Shown one piece after another: positions 26,884 through 34,870 of a stretch of DNA of 64,000 bases (position 1 is the stretch's first letter; every line of letters starts with the position of its first letter). The stretch is from the NCBI RefSeq assembly GCF_048381675.1, contig NZ_JBLWIS010000006.1, positions 1-64,000 on the forward strand, in the 5' to 3' direction. The notes under the pieces are model-generated. The model saw nothing but the letters and a program-made list of their open reading frames with translations, was not told the DNA's origin and made no database searches. The position numbers and the translations under genes are program-made. Origin of the DNA: Advenella sp048381675 (GTDB lineage: Bacteria; Pseudomonadota; Gammaproteobacteria; Burkholderiales; Burkholderiaceae_B).

Positions 26884-27633
26884 ATGTCACCGGGAATCAG
26901 CCTGCAGAATATAGGCTTGGGTTACGCAGGCCAACCTTTGTTCAGCCGTTTGGATGGTCACTTCAAGGGCGGGTGTTGGCATAGCATACTGGGTCGCTCC
27001 GGGGTTGGCAAAAGCAGCTTGCTGCAAAGTATTGCGGGCTTGTTAAGCGGTACGGCACTGACCGGTCATATTGAGGCCGATGATGGGTTGCCTTTGCATG
27101 ACAGGATTGCCTGGATGGGACAGCGTGATGCTTTGTTGCCGTGGCTTACGGTAGAGCAAAATGTGTTGCTGGGGGCCCGTTTGCGTAAACAGGTCTCGGC
27201 CCAACACCAGGAACGCGCCAATGCGATGCTTGGGCAGCTTGGCTTGGGTGGCCTGGCGCAAAGCAGGCCCGAACACCTGTCGGGTGGCCAGCGGCAGCGT
27301 GTGGCACTGGCCCGTACCTTAATGGAAGACAAGCCAGTGGTGTTAATGGATGAGCCATTCTCGGCATTGGACGCCATTACCAAGCTCCAATTACAAGATT
27401 TGGCCGCTACCTTGCTGCATGGCAAAACCGTATTGTTGATTACCCACGATCCACTGGAAGCGTTGCGTTTAAGTGACCATGTCTGGGTCATGACAGAGCG
27501 CCCGGTGGTCTTGAAAATGATGTTTGCCATTGATACGCCGGCACCGCGTGCCCTGGAGGATACGCAAATATTATCCTGGCAGGGGCAATTGCTGGCCTAT
27601 TTGCAAAAAGACCAGGAGGGGCCTGTCCTGTGA
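26884..27633 (+). CDS. thiZ: Thiamin-precursor ABC transporter ATPase ThiZ
   Basis: Cytoplasmic ATPase of 249 residues. Walker A is GRSGVGKSS (about 38-46), the Q-loop is MGQRDALLPW, the signature is LSGGQRQR (about 132-139), Walker B is PVVLMDEPF, and the H-loop is LLITHDP. The ATG at 26884 follows AAAGGAG with a 12-base spacer; a GTG at 26860 would add eight residues. It lies about 108 bases after the TPP aptamer and overlaps thiX by 4 bases. With ThiX and ThiY it imports a thiamin pyrimidine precursor. Confidence 0.92.
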   Translation: MSPGISLQNIGLGYAGQPLFSRLDGHFKGGCWHSILGRSGVGKSSLLQSIAGLLSGTALTGHIEADDGLPLHDRIAWMGQRDALLPWLTVEQNVLLGARLRKQVSAQHQERANAMLGQLGLGGLAQSRPEHLSGGQRQRVALARTLMEDKPVVLMDEPFSALDAITKLQLQDLAATLLHGKTVLLITHDPLEALRLSDHVWVMTERPVVLKMMFAIDTPAPRALEDTQILSWQGQLLAYLQKDQEGPVL

Positions 27634-28382
27634 ATATCCATAAAACCTCTCCCGGGCTACGGCTGTTGCTGATTACCGCTGGCCTGCTGGCCTTGTGGCA
27701 AACCGTTGTATTGCTGACCAATGCTCCGCATTTTATTTTGCCAGGCCCGTTACGGGTATTGAATGCCTTGTGGGAGCAACGTTCCCTGATTGCCGGACAT
27801 GCCCTGGTCACGCTGGCTGAAATTATCATGGGTATGGTGCTGGGATGCCTGTTGGGATTTGCCAGTGCCATGCTGTTGCAATGGTCACGATCGTTCAGGG
27901 TATGGCTGTTGCCGGTGCTGATTGTAAGCCAGGCCATCCCGGTGTTTGCCCTGGCACCGATTCTGATGATCTGGTTGGGTTATGGCATGGCCTCCAAGGT
28001 GGTCATGGCAGCCATTGTTATCTTTTTTCCGGTGACTTCGGCCTGTTATGACGGTTTGCAGCGCACGTCCCGTGACTGGTTGCAACTGGCGCAAACCATG
28101 GGGGCAAGCCATGCGCAGGTGCTATGGCAAATCCGTCTGCCAGCGGCCTTGCCATCACTGGCATCGGGTTTGCGGGTGGCAGCCACGGTAGCCCCTATTG
28201 GTGCGGTAATCGGAGAGTGGGTTGGCTCCAGCAACGGGCTGGGCTACTTGATGCTGCACGCCAATGCCCGCATGCAGGTGGATACCGTATTTGCCTCGCT
28301 GATTGTGCTGGCCTGCCTTTCATTGCTGTTGTACTTTAGTGTTGATTACCTGTTGCGCAAATTGATTTGCTGGCAGGCATAA
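27630..28382 (+). CDS. thiX: Thiamin-precursor ABC transporter permease ThiX
   Basis: Inner-membrane permease of 250 residues with about six hydrophobic segments, of the BPD_transp_1 (SsuC/TauC-like) type. The EAA loop reads MGASHAQVLWQIRLPAALP (about 157-175), which docks the ATPase. The start is GTG within the thiZ stop (GTGA overlap), so translation is coupled. Position under the TPP riboswitch and beside thiY and tenA fixes the role better than the sequence does. Confidence 0.92.
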   Translation: MNIHKTSPGLRLLLITAGLLALWQTVVLLTNAPHFILPGPLRVLNALWEQRSLIAGHALVTLAEIIMGMVLGCLLGFASAMLLQWSRSFRVWLLPVLIVSQAIPVFALAPILMIWLGYGMASKVVMAAIVIFFPVTSACYDGLQRTSRDWLQLAQTMGASHAQVLWQIRLPAALPSLASGLRVAATVAPIGAVIGEWVGSSNGLGYLMLHANARMQVDTVFASLIVLACLSLLLYFSVDYLLRKLICWQA

Positions 28383-28435
28383 ATTATTTTAATTTAAAAC
28401 TAACCTTTCGTAAGATGAGAACGTTCAGGAAGAAT

Positions 28436-29392
28436 ATGAAAAATTCAGTTTCAGGTAAAAAATGGCTGGCCGCGTGTGCTGTTAGCCTGTTTGTCAGTGC
28501 CCAGGCCTTGGCCCAAGACAAGGTTACGCTTTTGCTGGACTGGTTCGTCAACCCCGATCATGCGCCTATTGTGGTTGCTGAAAAGAACGGTTATTTTGCC
28601 GAGCAGGGTTTGGCGGTGGAGATACAGGAACCGGCAGATCCTTCAATGCCCCCCAAGCTGGTGGCGGCAGGCAAGGCGGATATGGCAGTGACTTACCAGC
28701 CCCAGTTGCATATGCAAATTGATGAAGGCTTGCCCCTGACACGCGTATCCACCCTGATTGCCACTCCCCTGAATACCTTGGTTACGCTTAAAAGCAGCAA
28801 CATCAAGTCAATTGCCGATTTGAAAGGCAAGAAAATCGGATTTTCCGTGGGAGGCTTTGAGGATATCCTGCTAAAAGTCATGCTTGGGGCAAAAGGCCTG
28901 ACGGTTGATGATGTGGAGCTGGTGAATGTGAACTGGTCATTGTCTCCTTCTTTGATTACCGGCAAGGTTGATGCCGTGGTGGGAGCATTCCGTAATTTCG
29001 AGCTGAACCAGCTTGATATTGAAAACCATCCCGGCCATGCTTTCTATGTTGAAGAGGAAGGGGTGCCTGCCTATGATGAGTTGATTATGGTGGTCAACAA
29101 CAAAGACCGAGATCATGATAAATATCGCCGTTTTAACGTGGCACTGGAAAAAGCGGTGCAGTTCATTGTGAATCACCCCGATGAGGCATGGACAGTTTTC
29201 AAGGACTATAAACCCAAGGAACTGGATAATGAACTTAACCGCCGGGCCTGGAAAGATACCTTGCCACGTTTTGCCTTGCTGCCGGGCGCACTTGGCCAAC
29301 GACGCTATGAAACCTTTGCCCGTTTCATGCAGGAACAGGGCCTGATTAAAAACAAGGTACCGGCACTGGCTGATTACGCGATTGAACCTTGA
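28436..29392 (+). CDS. thiY: Thiamin-pyrimidine binding protein ThiY (THI5/NMT1-like)
   Basis: Periplasmic binding protein of 318 residues with a signal peptide (about 1-28, ending AQALAQ). KVTLLLDWFVNPDHAPIVVA (about 31-50) is the hallmark of the NMT1/THI5 family. Characterised ThiY binds N-formyl-4-amino-5-aminomethyl-2-methylpyrimidine, a thiamin breakdown product. ATG at 28436 with AGGAAG is chosen; the frame is open upstream into thiX, but a signal peptide begins here. TenA downstream would process the imported pyrimidine. Confidence 0.92.
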   Translation: MKNSVSGKKWLAACAVSLFVSAQALAQDKVTLLLDWFVNPDHAPIVVAEKNGYFAEQGLAVEIQEPADPSMPPKLVAAGKADMAVTYQPQLHMQIDEGLPLTRVSTLIATPLNTLVTLKSSNIKSIADLKGKKIGFSVGGFEDILLKVMLGAKGLTVDDVELVNVNWSLSPSLITGKVDAVVGAFRNFELNQLDIENHPGHAFYVEEEGVPAYDELIMVVNNKDRDHDKYRRFNVALEKAVQFIVNHPDEAWTVFKDYKPKELDNELNRRAWKDTLPRFALLPGALGQRRYETFARFMQEQGLIKNKVPALADYAIEP

Positions 29393-29466
29393 TTACTTAT
29401 TGACACGAGTCAGTGCGAGGCAACCCCCGGTCTTCAGGCAAGGCAAGGGTACCGTTAATTAACTGA

Positions 29467-29507
29467 AACAGTAAAACAGTCATAGTGTTTATTACTGTTT
29501 TACTGTT
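29467..29507. promoter_or_regulatory. 14-base inverted repeat between thiY and tenA
   Basis: Arms aacagtaaaacagt (29467-29480) and actgttttactgtt (29494-29507) are perfectly complementary around a 13-base loop. It sits in the 156-base gap before tenA. It could be a weak terminator, a processing site or an operator for a second tenA promoter. The arms themselves hold the sub-repeat acagt twice. Confidence 0.5.
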
Positions 29508-29548
29508 AATACTTCAAGTTTGTTTTATTTTCCAGGAGCTTTTTGGAA

Positions 29549-30211
29549 ATGTCATATTTTGAGCAGCTAAAGCAATCATGTGCCGAAGATTGGCAGGCCT
29601 ATACACAACATGAGTTTGTGCGCCAGTTAGGGGCGGGAACGCTGCCTGCGGAAAGTTTCCGGCATTACCTGAAACAGGACTACCTGTTCCTGATCCAGTT
29701 TACCCGTGCATGGGGACTGGCCGTATATAAAAGCGATAACTTTGCCGATATGCGTTACGGGCAGGCGGGCATCAATGCATTGCTTGACCTGGAAATCGGG
29801 TTGCACATTGATTACTGCAAGGAGTGGGGCATCAGCGAGCTGCAATTGTTGGAAGAAAAGGAATCTTCCGCCTGTGTGGCCTATACCCGTTTTGTACTGG
29901 ATCGTGGCTTAAGCGGTGGGCTGGCTGAATTGCATGCCGCCTTGGCGCCTTGCATGATGGGCTATGCCGAAATTGGTACTTGGCTGATGCAGCAACCGTT
30001 TACCAAGCTGGAAGGTAATCCCTACCGGAAGTGGATAGAAATGTACGCTGGCCAGGAGTTTCAGGATGCCATTGAGGTGGAAAAAGAGTTGTTAGAGCGC
30101 TTGTGTGCCGATTTGACCGAGGTAGGCATGAATCGGGTAAAACAAACGTTTGGCACTGCCACCCGCATGGAAGTCGCATTTTGGGAGATGGGGTTATGGC
30201 GTTTGATGTAG
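29549..30211 (+). CDS. tenA: Aminopyrimidine aminohydrolase TenA (thiaminase II)
   Basis: Hydrolyses aminomethylpyrimidine from degraded thiamin to the hydroxymethyl form for reuse. The product is 220 residues. The nucleophile C135 lies in APCMMGYAEIG and D44 in LKQDYLF, at the same positions as in B. subtilis TenA. The C-terminal glutamate is in EVAFWEMGLW. The start is ATG at 29549 with GGAG upstream; an in-frame TTG at 29543 is rejected. It belongs to the riboswitch-controlled salvage operon thiZXY-tenA. Confidence 0.94.
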   Translation: MSYFEQLKQSCAEDWQAYTQHEFVRQLGAGTLPAESFRHYLKQDYLFLIQFTRAWGLAVYKSDNFADMRYGQAGINALLDLEIGLHIDYCKEWGISELQLLEEKESSACVAYTRFVLDRGLSGGLAELHAALAPCMMGYAEIGTWLMQQPFTKLEGNPYRKWIEMYAGQEFQDAIEVEKELLERLCADLTEVGMNRVKQTFGTATRMEVAFWEMGLWRLM

Positions 30212-30391
30212 GTTGCTTGGCGCAATACGATTTTAGGTAGTGGAGTCGTCTTGTTATTGATATTAAAAATTAATATGTTATTTATGCATATAATCATATA
30301 ATAACAATTAATTTTAATTATTATTTTTCGGGTGCTATTCTCTTAAAACAATTTCTGGACTGTTGTCAGTAAGTTATTTTGAGAGAAGCCG

Positions 30392-31378
30392 ATGAAAAAA
30401 TATATAACCCTAAATAAAATAGCAAAATCATTTGCTGTGGCAGGTATGGCCATATTATGCAGTGTGGCTCATGCTGCGGATTGGCCATCAAAAACCATTA
30501 CCTTGATTGTGCCATTTCCTCCAGGGGGTGGTGCCGATACCATTGGCAGATATTATGCAAAAGAATTGTCTAACGCTTTGGGGCAGCCAGTAGTGGTTTC
30601 CAACAAACCGGGTGCCGGCACTGCAATTGCAGCCGAAGCGGCGGCAAAGGCCAAACCGGATGGTTATACCTTATCGGTCGCAACGACTGGACAGCTAACG
30701 ATATTGCCGAATCTGGCAAAAGAAATTCAGTTTGATCCTATTAAGGATTTTGTGCCTGTGTCATTAGTGGCTTCTGTTCCTAATGTGATTGCCGTTAATC
30801 CAAAGGTTAATGTTGATTCATTGCAGGATTTAATCGCATTGGCAAAAGAAAGGCCGGGTGCCCTTACTTATTCTTCATGTGGCAATGGAACATTATGTCA
30901 TTTGACGGGAGAGTTGTTTAAAAGTCTGGTGTCAGTGGATTTATTACATGTTCCCTATAAGGGCAGTGCACCGGCCATTACCGGTTTGCTTGGCGGAGAG
31001 GTAGATGTATCAGTAGATACGCTGACCATTTTGGCGCCTCATATCAAGAGCGGGAAAGTGAAAGGATTGGCGTTAAGTACACAGAAACGTTCGCCGTTAT
31101 TGCCCGCGGTTCCTACTGCTGCGGAAGCTGGTTTGAATGATTTTGAGGTTTCGGGCTGGTTTGGAATTGTTGCTCCTGCAAATACTCCTCAGGAAATTGT
31201 TGATAAATTAAATTTGGAAATCAAGAAAATATCAGAGCTGCCGTCCACCGAAGACAGTTTCATAAAAAACGGCATCACGGTTGAATATAGTACCTCAGCT
31301 GATTTTTCAAAAATGATCAGTCGTGATTTTGGTAAATGGAAAGATATTATAGGAAAGGCTGAGATCCAGTTGAATTAG
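30392..31378 (+). CDS. Bug family (TctC-like) periplasmic binding protein
   Basis: Tripartite-tricarboxylate type solute receptor of 328 residues. The signal peptide ends at HAADWPSK (about residue 30). Then ITLIVPFPPGGGADTIGRYYA (about 36-56), the family signature for carboxylate binding, is followed by KPGAGTAIAAEAAAKAKPDGYT. No tctA or tctB membrane genes are adjacent, so it is an orphan receptor of the kind expanded in Bordetella and other Alcaligenaceae. Base composition is more AT-rich than that of its neighbours. The ligand is unknown. Confidence 0.9.
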   Translation: MKKYITLNKIAKSFAVAGMAILCSVAHAADWPSKTITLIVPFPPGGGADTIGRYYAKELSNALGQPVVVSNKPGAGTAIAAEAAAKAKPDGYTLSVATTGQLTILPNLAKEIQFDPIKDFVPVSLVASVPNVIAVNPKVNVDSLQDLIALAKERPGALTYSSCGNGTLCHLTGELFKSLVSVDLLHVPYKGSAPAITGLLGGEVDVSVDTLTILAPHIKSGKVKGLALSTQKRSPLLPAVPTAAEAGLNDFEVSGWFGIVAPANTPQEIVDKLNLEIKKISELPSTEDSFIKNGITVEYSTSADFSKMISRDFGKWKDIIGKAEIQLN

Positions 31379-31427
31379 TGGATGGAAAACAGATAATCCG
31401 GATTTATTGTTTTTGCTGCAGAATACA

Positions 31428-31456
31428 AAAGGACATGCCAATGCATGTCCTTTTTA
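31428..31456 (+). terminator. Intrinsic terminator of the Bug gene
   Basis: Eleven-base arms aaaggacatgc (31428-31438) and gcatgtccttt (31443-31453) with a four-base loop run into a T-rich tail. It lies 50 bases after the stop codon. Confidence 0.8.
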
Positions 31457-31498
31457 TTGATGGCAGGTCTAGCAGGGGTTGCCGGACCTTTGTTTGAG

Positions 31499-31666
31499 TT
31501 AATTCAGGGTTTCAGATTTGGCAAGGCGGTTGGACGGCAGGAATGGCATGCCGTTATTAACGCGTTGATAGCTGTGCTGAGTGCGTTTTTCAGCATTGTT
31601 TTTGCTTTCGGCTACGGTTACGGTGTGACTGGAAAATTCTTCACGAAGTCTGGTTAATAGTTTCAT
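31499..31666 (-). CDS. Possible small protein, 55 residues
   Basis: ORF beginning MKLLTRLREEFSSHTV and ending RLAKSETLN, rich in Arg, Lys and Ser. AAAGAG lies about 8 bases before the ATG. No family is recognised and there is no signal peptide. A hydrophobic 70-codon ORF (31445-31657) runs antisense but begins inside the terminator and is less credible. The surrounding DNA is AT-rich and looks like decayed or acquired sequence. Confidence 0.3.
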   Translation of the reverse strand: MKLLTRLREEFSSHTVTVAESKNNAEKRTQHSYQRVNNGMPFLPSNRLAKSETLN

Positions 31667-32089
31667 ATTTTTTCTCTTTATAAAAATAATTGTTGATAAT
31701 GCTTTGGTGTGAGCAAACGTCTCGGATTTGCCCCCAGTTTTATTTGCAACAAAACGAAGAAGCATTGATAGATTACCCCGTTATTATTGCAATTTTATGA
31801 TTTATGTTTTTTTTGCAAGCCCGAATGGAGAGATTGCTGGTTTTTTTATGTGCTTATATAATAAATCGCTATAAGTGCTTGGTTTTATTGCCTTATTTTT
31901 TAAGCGATTTACCCAAGTATACCTTTATTTTGAAAATTAAGCAAGTTGTTTTGAATGATGCTTTAGATAGTTGATTTTCATGGTTTTTTTGGTTTTTCGA
32001 AAAAATGTCTGCGTCAATGTGGATTAATCTGGATTTTCAAGTTTTGCCAAGTAAAAATCAAGGCTGCTGTTGGCGGGGTATCTGTTTTG
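31667..32089. other. AT-rich non-coding stretch
   Basis: About 420 bases with many A/T runs and no convincing reading frame, RNA gene or repeat on either strand. It separates a doubtful small ORF from a decayed CDP-alcohol phosphotransferase. It may be remnant coding DNA. Confidence 0.5.
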
Positions 32090-32368
32090 ATGGGGTATTT
32101 TACGTATGGATCCAGGCATCCACTTCAGCAGAAAAAAACGGCTACCGGGGAAATATTCAATGAGTTTCCTGACCGCATCGCTGATACCTTATTGATTGTC
32201 GCCTTGCTTTCATTCACTACCCGCTTTTTGATTGGGGCTTTGCCACGCTGGCAGGTCAGGCAGCCCCAAAACCTGCTGCTGTTAATGTACTTGTTGCTGG
32301 TGGTTCAATTTTTGTTCCCTGAAAGATACTTGTCAAGCGGGAGTGTGCCAGAGCAGATTCCTGCATAA
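32090..32368 (+). pseudogene. Remnant of a CDP-alcohol phosphatidyltransferase
   Basis: Frame of 92 codons with no good ribosome-binding site. TATGEIFNEFPDRIADTLLI (about residues 19-38) resembles the second half of the family motif DGxxARx8Gx3Dx3D: G, x3, then N where D is usual, x3, D. Two hydrophobic segments follow (about 33-50 and 62-76). The first half of the motif (DGxxAR) is missing or out of frame upstream, and the normal enzyme is about 200 residues. It is therefore best read as a truncated, non-catalytic relic. Confidence 0.45.
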
Positions 32369-32372
32369 AGGA

Positions 32373-32402
32373 CATAAAAAAAACCGGACGTATGGTCCGG
32401 TT
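32373..32402 (-). terminator. Intrinsic terminator of the cytochrome c operon
   Basis: On the minus strand, arms of aaccggac (loop catac) are followed by a run of about eight Ts. It lies 53 bases past the TsdA-like stop codon. The stem occupies 32382-32402. Confidence 0.8.
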
Positions 32403-32454
32403 AAAGAGGGTTGTTGGTGTAATGGCTAGTTTTTAATGGCCTGCATGGTTAATA

Positions 32455-33360
32455 TCAATAGCGTGCATCCTTGGGTTTGTTGCCTTTGGCCCAGTCATTG
32501 ACTTTACCCGGGAAGTCGGGGCGAGGCATGTGGGTAAAGTACTCGGCAATGTCTACCGCTTCCTGGTCGCTTAAGACGTTGCCTTGGCCCCAGGCTCCAT
32601 GCTTTTGCACACCCATCGGCATATTGTATTTAATAAAAGCGGCTGCCTTGTAGGTGCGTGCCATGCCTGCACCGATATTGAAGGACTCATCTCCCCATAA
32701 TGGCGGAAAAACAATATCCCCCCGGCTGTCTTTCAGGCCTTCACCATTGTCTCCATGACAGCTTGCGCATTGTGCAGCGTACAGCGCCCTGCCATTGACA
32801 GGATCAGGAACCAGTTCTTCATTGATTTTGCCGGCATTCTGTATTTTTACCTTCAGCGCTTTGGGTACTTTCTGGCCAACCCAATCAACATACGCAATCA
32901 TGGCTTTCATTTCACGCGAGTTCGGGTCCAACGGCTTGCCATTCATGGAGCGCTGGAAACAGCCGTTGATGCGGCCGGTCAGGTCAACTTCTTTGCCCGC
33001 GCGTGGCATCACTTTTGGATAGCTGTTGGATGTCGTGAAATAAGGTGCGCCCATGTTTAACTTGCCTTGCGCCACGTGACAGCTGCTGCAGTTCATTGAG
33101 GCACCGACATGTTGAGGCAACAGTCGTTTGGTTTCATTCATTAGCCGTTTGCCATACATGATTTCCTCAGCGTTGGGTTCCTGGGCAATGGTGGTGTCAT
33201 CAGGAATTTGGTATTGACCGACGACATTTTTGTCTTTATCCAAAATATCAAAGCTGATGGGTTTGGCGTCAGTCAGGGAGGGAGACTGGACCAGATAAAC
33301 ACCCGCACCGATGGCGATGACGGTTGCTGCCATGACAGACCATTTGATAATTTTATTCAT
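32455..33360 (-). CDS. tsdA: TsdA-like dihaem cytochrome c (thiosulfate dehydrogenase / tetrathionate reductase)
   Basis: Periplasmic dihaem cytochrome of 301 residues with an N-terminal membrane or signal segment (about 6-24). Haem 1 binds at CSSCH (91-95). A cysteine at C134 in INGCFQRSMNG sits where TsdA provides the unusual Cys axial ligand of the active haem. Haem 2 binds at CASCH (198-202) with M247 45 residues later, the spacing of the A. vinosum ligand. Known TsdA enzymes join two thiosulfates to tetrathionate or run in reverse. The ATG at 33360 has AGGAG and overlaps the upstream cytochrome gene by 8 bases. Confidence 0.85.
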   Translation of the reverse strand: MNKIIKWSVMAATVIAIGAGVYLVQSPSLTDAKPISFDILDKDKNVVGQYQIPDDTTIAQEPNAEEIMYGKRLMNETKRLLPQHVGASMNCSSCHVAQGKLNMGAPYFTTSNSYPKVMPRAGKEVDLTGRINGCFQRSMNGKPLDPNSREMKAMIAYVDWVGQKVPKALKVKIQNAGKINEELVPDPVNGRALYAAQCASCHGDNGEGLKDSRGDIVFPPLWGDESFNIGAGMARTYKAAAFIKYNMPMGVQKHGAWGQGNVLSDQEAVDIAEYFTHMPRPDFPGKVNDWAKGNKPKDARY

Positions 33361-34702
33361 GTTGATCTCCTGTTGCGGTGATATGGGGAGCTTTGCCTGA
33401 GATGAAATGGCGTATTTTTGCGATCTCGCCTGCATCAATCAGCGGTGCCTGGTTGGTCCAGCTATTGCGGATAAAGTTAATGACCTCGGCTATATCCTGG
33501 TCGCTCAGGTGGTTGAATGCGGGCATGCTGAAGGCCATTCTGTCAGCGGGTGTATCAGGCATTTTGCCGCCCTCCAGGGTGATCTGGATAACCGATTGGG
33601 CATTATTGGCGAAGACTGCGCTGTTTGCATCCAGGGCAGGAAAAATACGTGCTACGCCTTTGCCGTCAGCCCGGTGACAGGTGGTACAGTGTTCTGTGTA
33701 TAAAACGGCGCCACGGCTGGTGTAGTTGCCATTAAGCAGTTCCTCGGTTGTGGTATCCGCTTTGGCAGGCAAGCTTATTTCCCTGCCCTTGACGGGCGGC
33801 AGCTGTTTCAGGTATTTGGCCATGCTGGCAATATCTTCAGGTGTGAAGTATTGGGTGCTATGTTGTACAACATCAGCCATGGCACCAAAAGCGGCAACCT
33901 TGTCGGTGCGGCCGGTAGACAGGAATTGTTCCAGTTCTTCCTGGCTCCAGGATGCCAGCCCGCGGGCTTCTCCACGCAGGCTCTTGGCTCGCCAGCCGTC
34001 AATCACGGCACCCGAAAGGAAATCATCGCCATCGCTCAGGCTCAGGGCCAGTTCTTGATAGGCAATCCCACGAGGCGTATGACAGGCACTGCAATGGCCC
34101 GGTCCTTCTACCAGATAGGCGCCACGATTGATCACTTCATCGGCGTTGGGGTCGGGCACAAAATCCCGTTCAGACGCAAACACCAATTGCCACCAGGCCA
34201 TGGGCCAGCGCCAGTTCAATACCGGCGGTATGGTGGAAGCAGCATTTTGTTGCTTGACCGGTTTGACCTCAGACATGAAATAGGCATAAAGGGCCTCCAG
34301 ATCTTCGTCAGGCATAATCACATAAGACGGATAGGGCATGGCGGGATACAAGGCCTGTCCATCACCACGAACACCGTGCTTGACAGCGCCGATGAATTGC
34401 GCCAAAGAGTAATTGCCGATACCTGTTTCAGGATCGGGCGTAATATTGGTGGAGTAAATCGCGCCAACCGGCGTCTCCATGGCCAGTCCACCCGCATATT
34501 CGGCACCGTTTGGGCTGGTGTGACAGGCTACGCAGTCTGCAGTCCGGGCAATATAAGCGCCACGTTTGATCAGCGCTTTATCGTTGATATCTACTTTTGT
34601 AGCGGTATCCGGGACTCTGGTCTGCGGAAGGATGGCTGCGCCACCATAAGCCACGACGAATAGAACTGCGGCGGCCATCAGGCTTTTATGCAGTGTTCTC
34701 AT
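33353..34702 (-). CDS. Trihaem cytochrome c, AdhB/gluconate-dehydrogenase-subunit-like
   Basis: Membrane-anchored or periplasmic protein of 449 residues with an N-terminal hydrophobic segment (about 8-26). Three haem c motifs are seen: CVACH (57-61), CSACH (204-208) and CTTCH (339-343). The layout and GAIYSTNITPD match the cytochrome subunit of alcohol and gluconate dehydrogenases, which passes electrons to ubiquinone or an oxidase. No such dehydrogenase is nearby. It instead overlaps the TsdA-like gene by 8 bases, so it probably accepts (or donates) electrons for that enzyme. Confidence 0.88.
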   Translation of the reverse strand: MRTLHKSLMAAAVLFVVAYGGAAILPQTRVPDTATKVDINDKALIKRGAYIARTADCVACHTSPNGAEYAGGLAMETPVGAIYSTNITPDPETGIGNYSLAQFIGAVKHGVRGDGQALYPAMPYPSYVIMPDEDLEALYAYFMSEVKPVKQQNAASTIPPVLNWRWPMAWWQLVFASERDFVPDPNADEVINRGAYLVEGPGHCSACHTPRGIAYQELALSLSDGDDFLSGAVIDGWRAKSLRGEARGLASWSQEELEQFLSTGRTDKVAAFGAMADVVQHSTQYFTPEDIASMAKYLKQLPPVKGREISLPAKADTTTEELLNGNYTSRGAVLYTEHCTTCHRADGKGVARIFPALDANSAVFANNAQSVIQITLEGGKMPDTPADRMAFSMPAFNHLSDQDIAEVINFIRNSWTNQAPLIDAGEIAKIRHFISGKAPHITATGDQHE

Positions 34703-34820
34703 GTTAAATTCCTATAAAAATGACAACGTTCCAAAGTAAGACGGCGGGGCCAATTGCCTGATGCCAGTTCAAACCGGGGGTTGATAGGGCCATTTTCGGA
34801 AATAGACGAAACCGTTGATA

Positions 34821-34836
34821 TTGTGGAACTCCACAT
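34821..34836. promoter_or_regulatory. Palindrome in the cytochrome/two-component divergent gap
   Basis: The 14-base dyad tgtggaactccaca (34822-34835) has 6-base arms around the bases ac. It lies 35 bases before the sensor-kinase start codon in the 168-base divergent gap. It is a candidate binding site for the TtrR-like regulator. No second copy was noticed. Confidence 0.4.
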
Positions 34837-34870
34837 AAGCCGGGTGGTTTTGATTTAGGACAAATAAACA

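Noticed and set aside
26772..26984. 70-codon ORF starting at the end of the TPP riboswitch
   Set aside because: Its ATG lies in the P1 stem of the aptamer and the frame runs out of phase into thiZ. It is most likely leader sequence, despite a GAGGAAATAGG stretch before it.
31445..31657. 70-codon hydrophobic plus-strand ORF after the Bug gene
   Set aside because: It begins inside the terminator hairpin, has no ribosome-binding site and lies antisense to another doubtful small ORF.
33851..34663. 270-codon plus-strand ORF opposite the trihaem cytochrome
   Set aside because: It is antisense to three haem-binding motifs that are clearly coding. No domain is seen in it.
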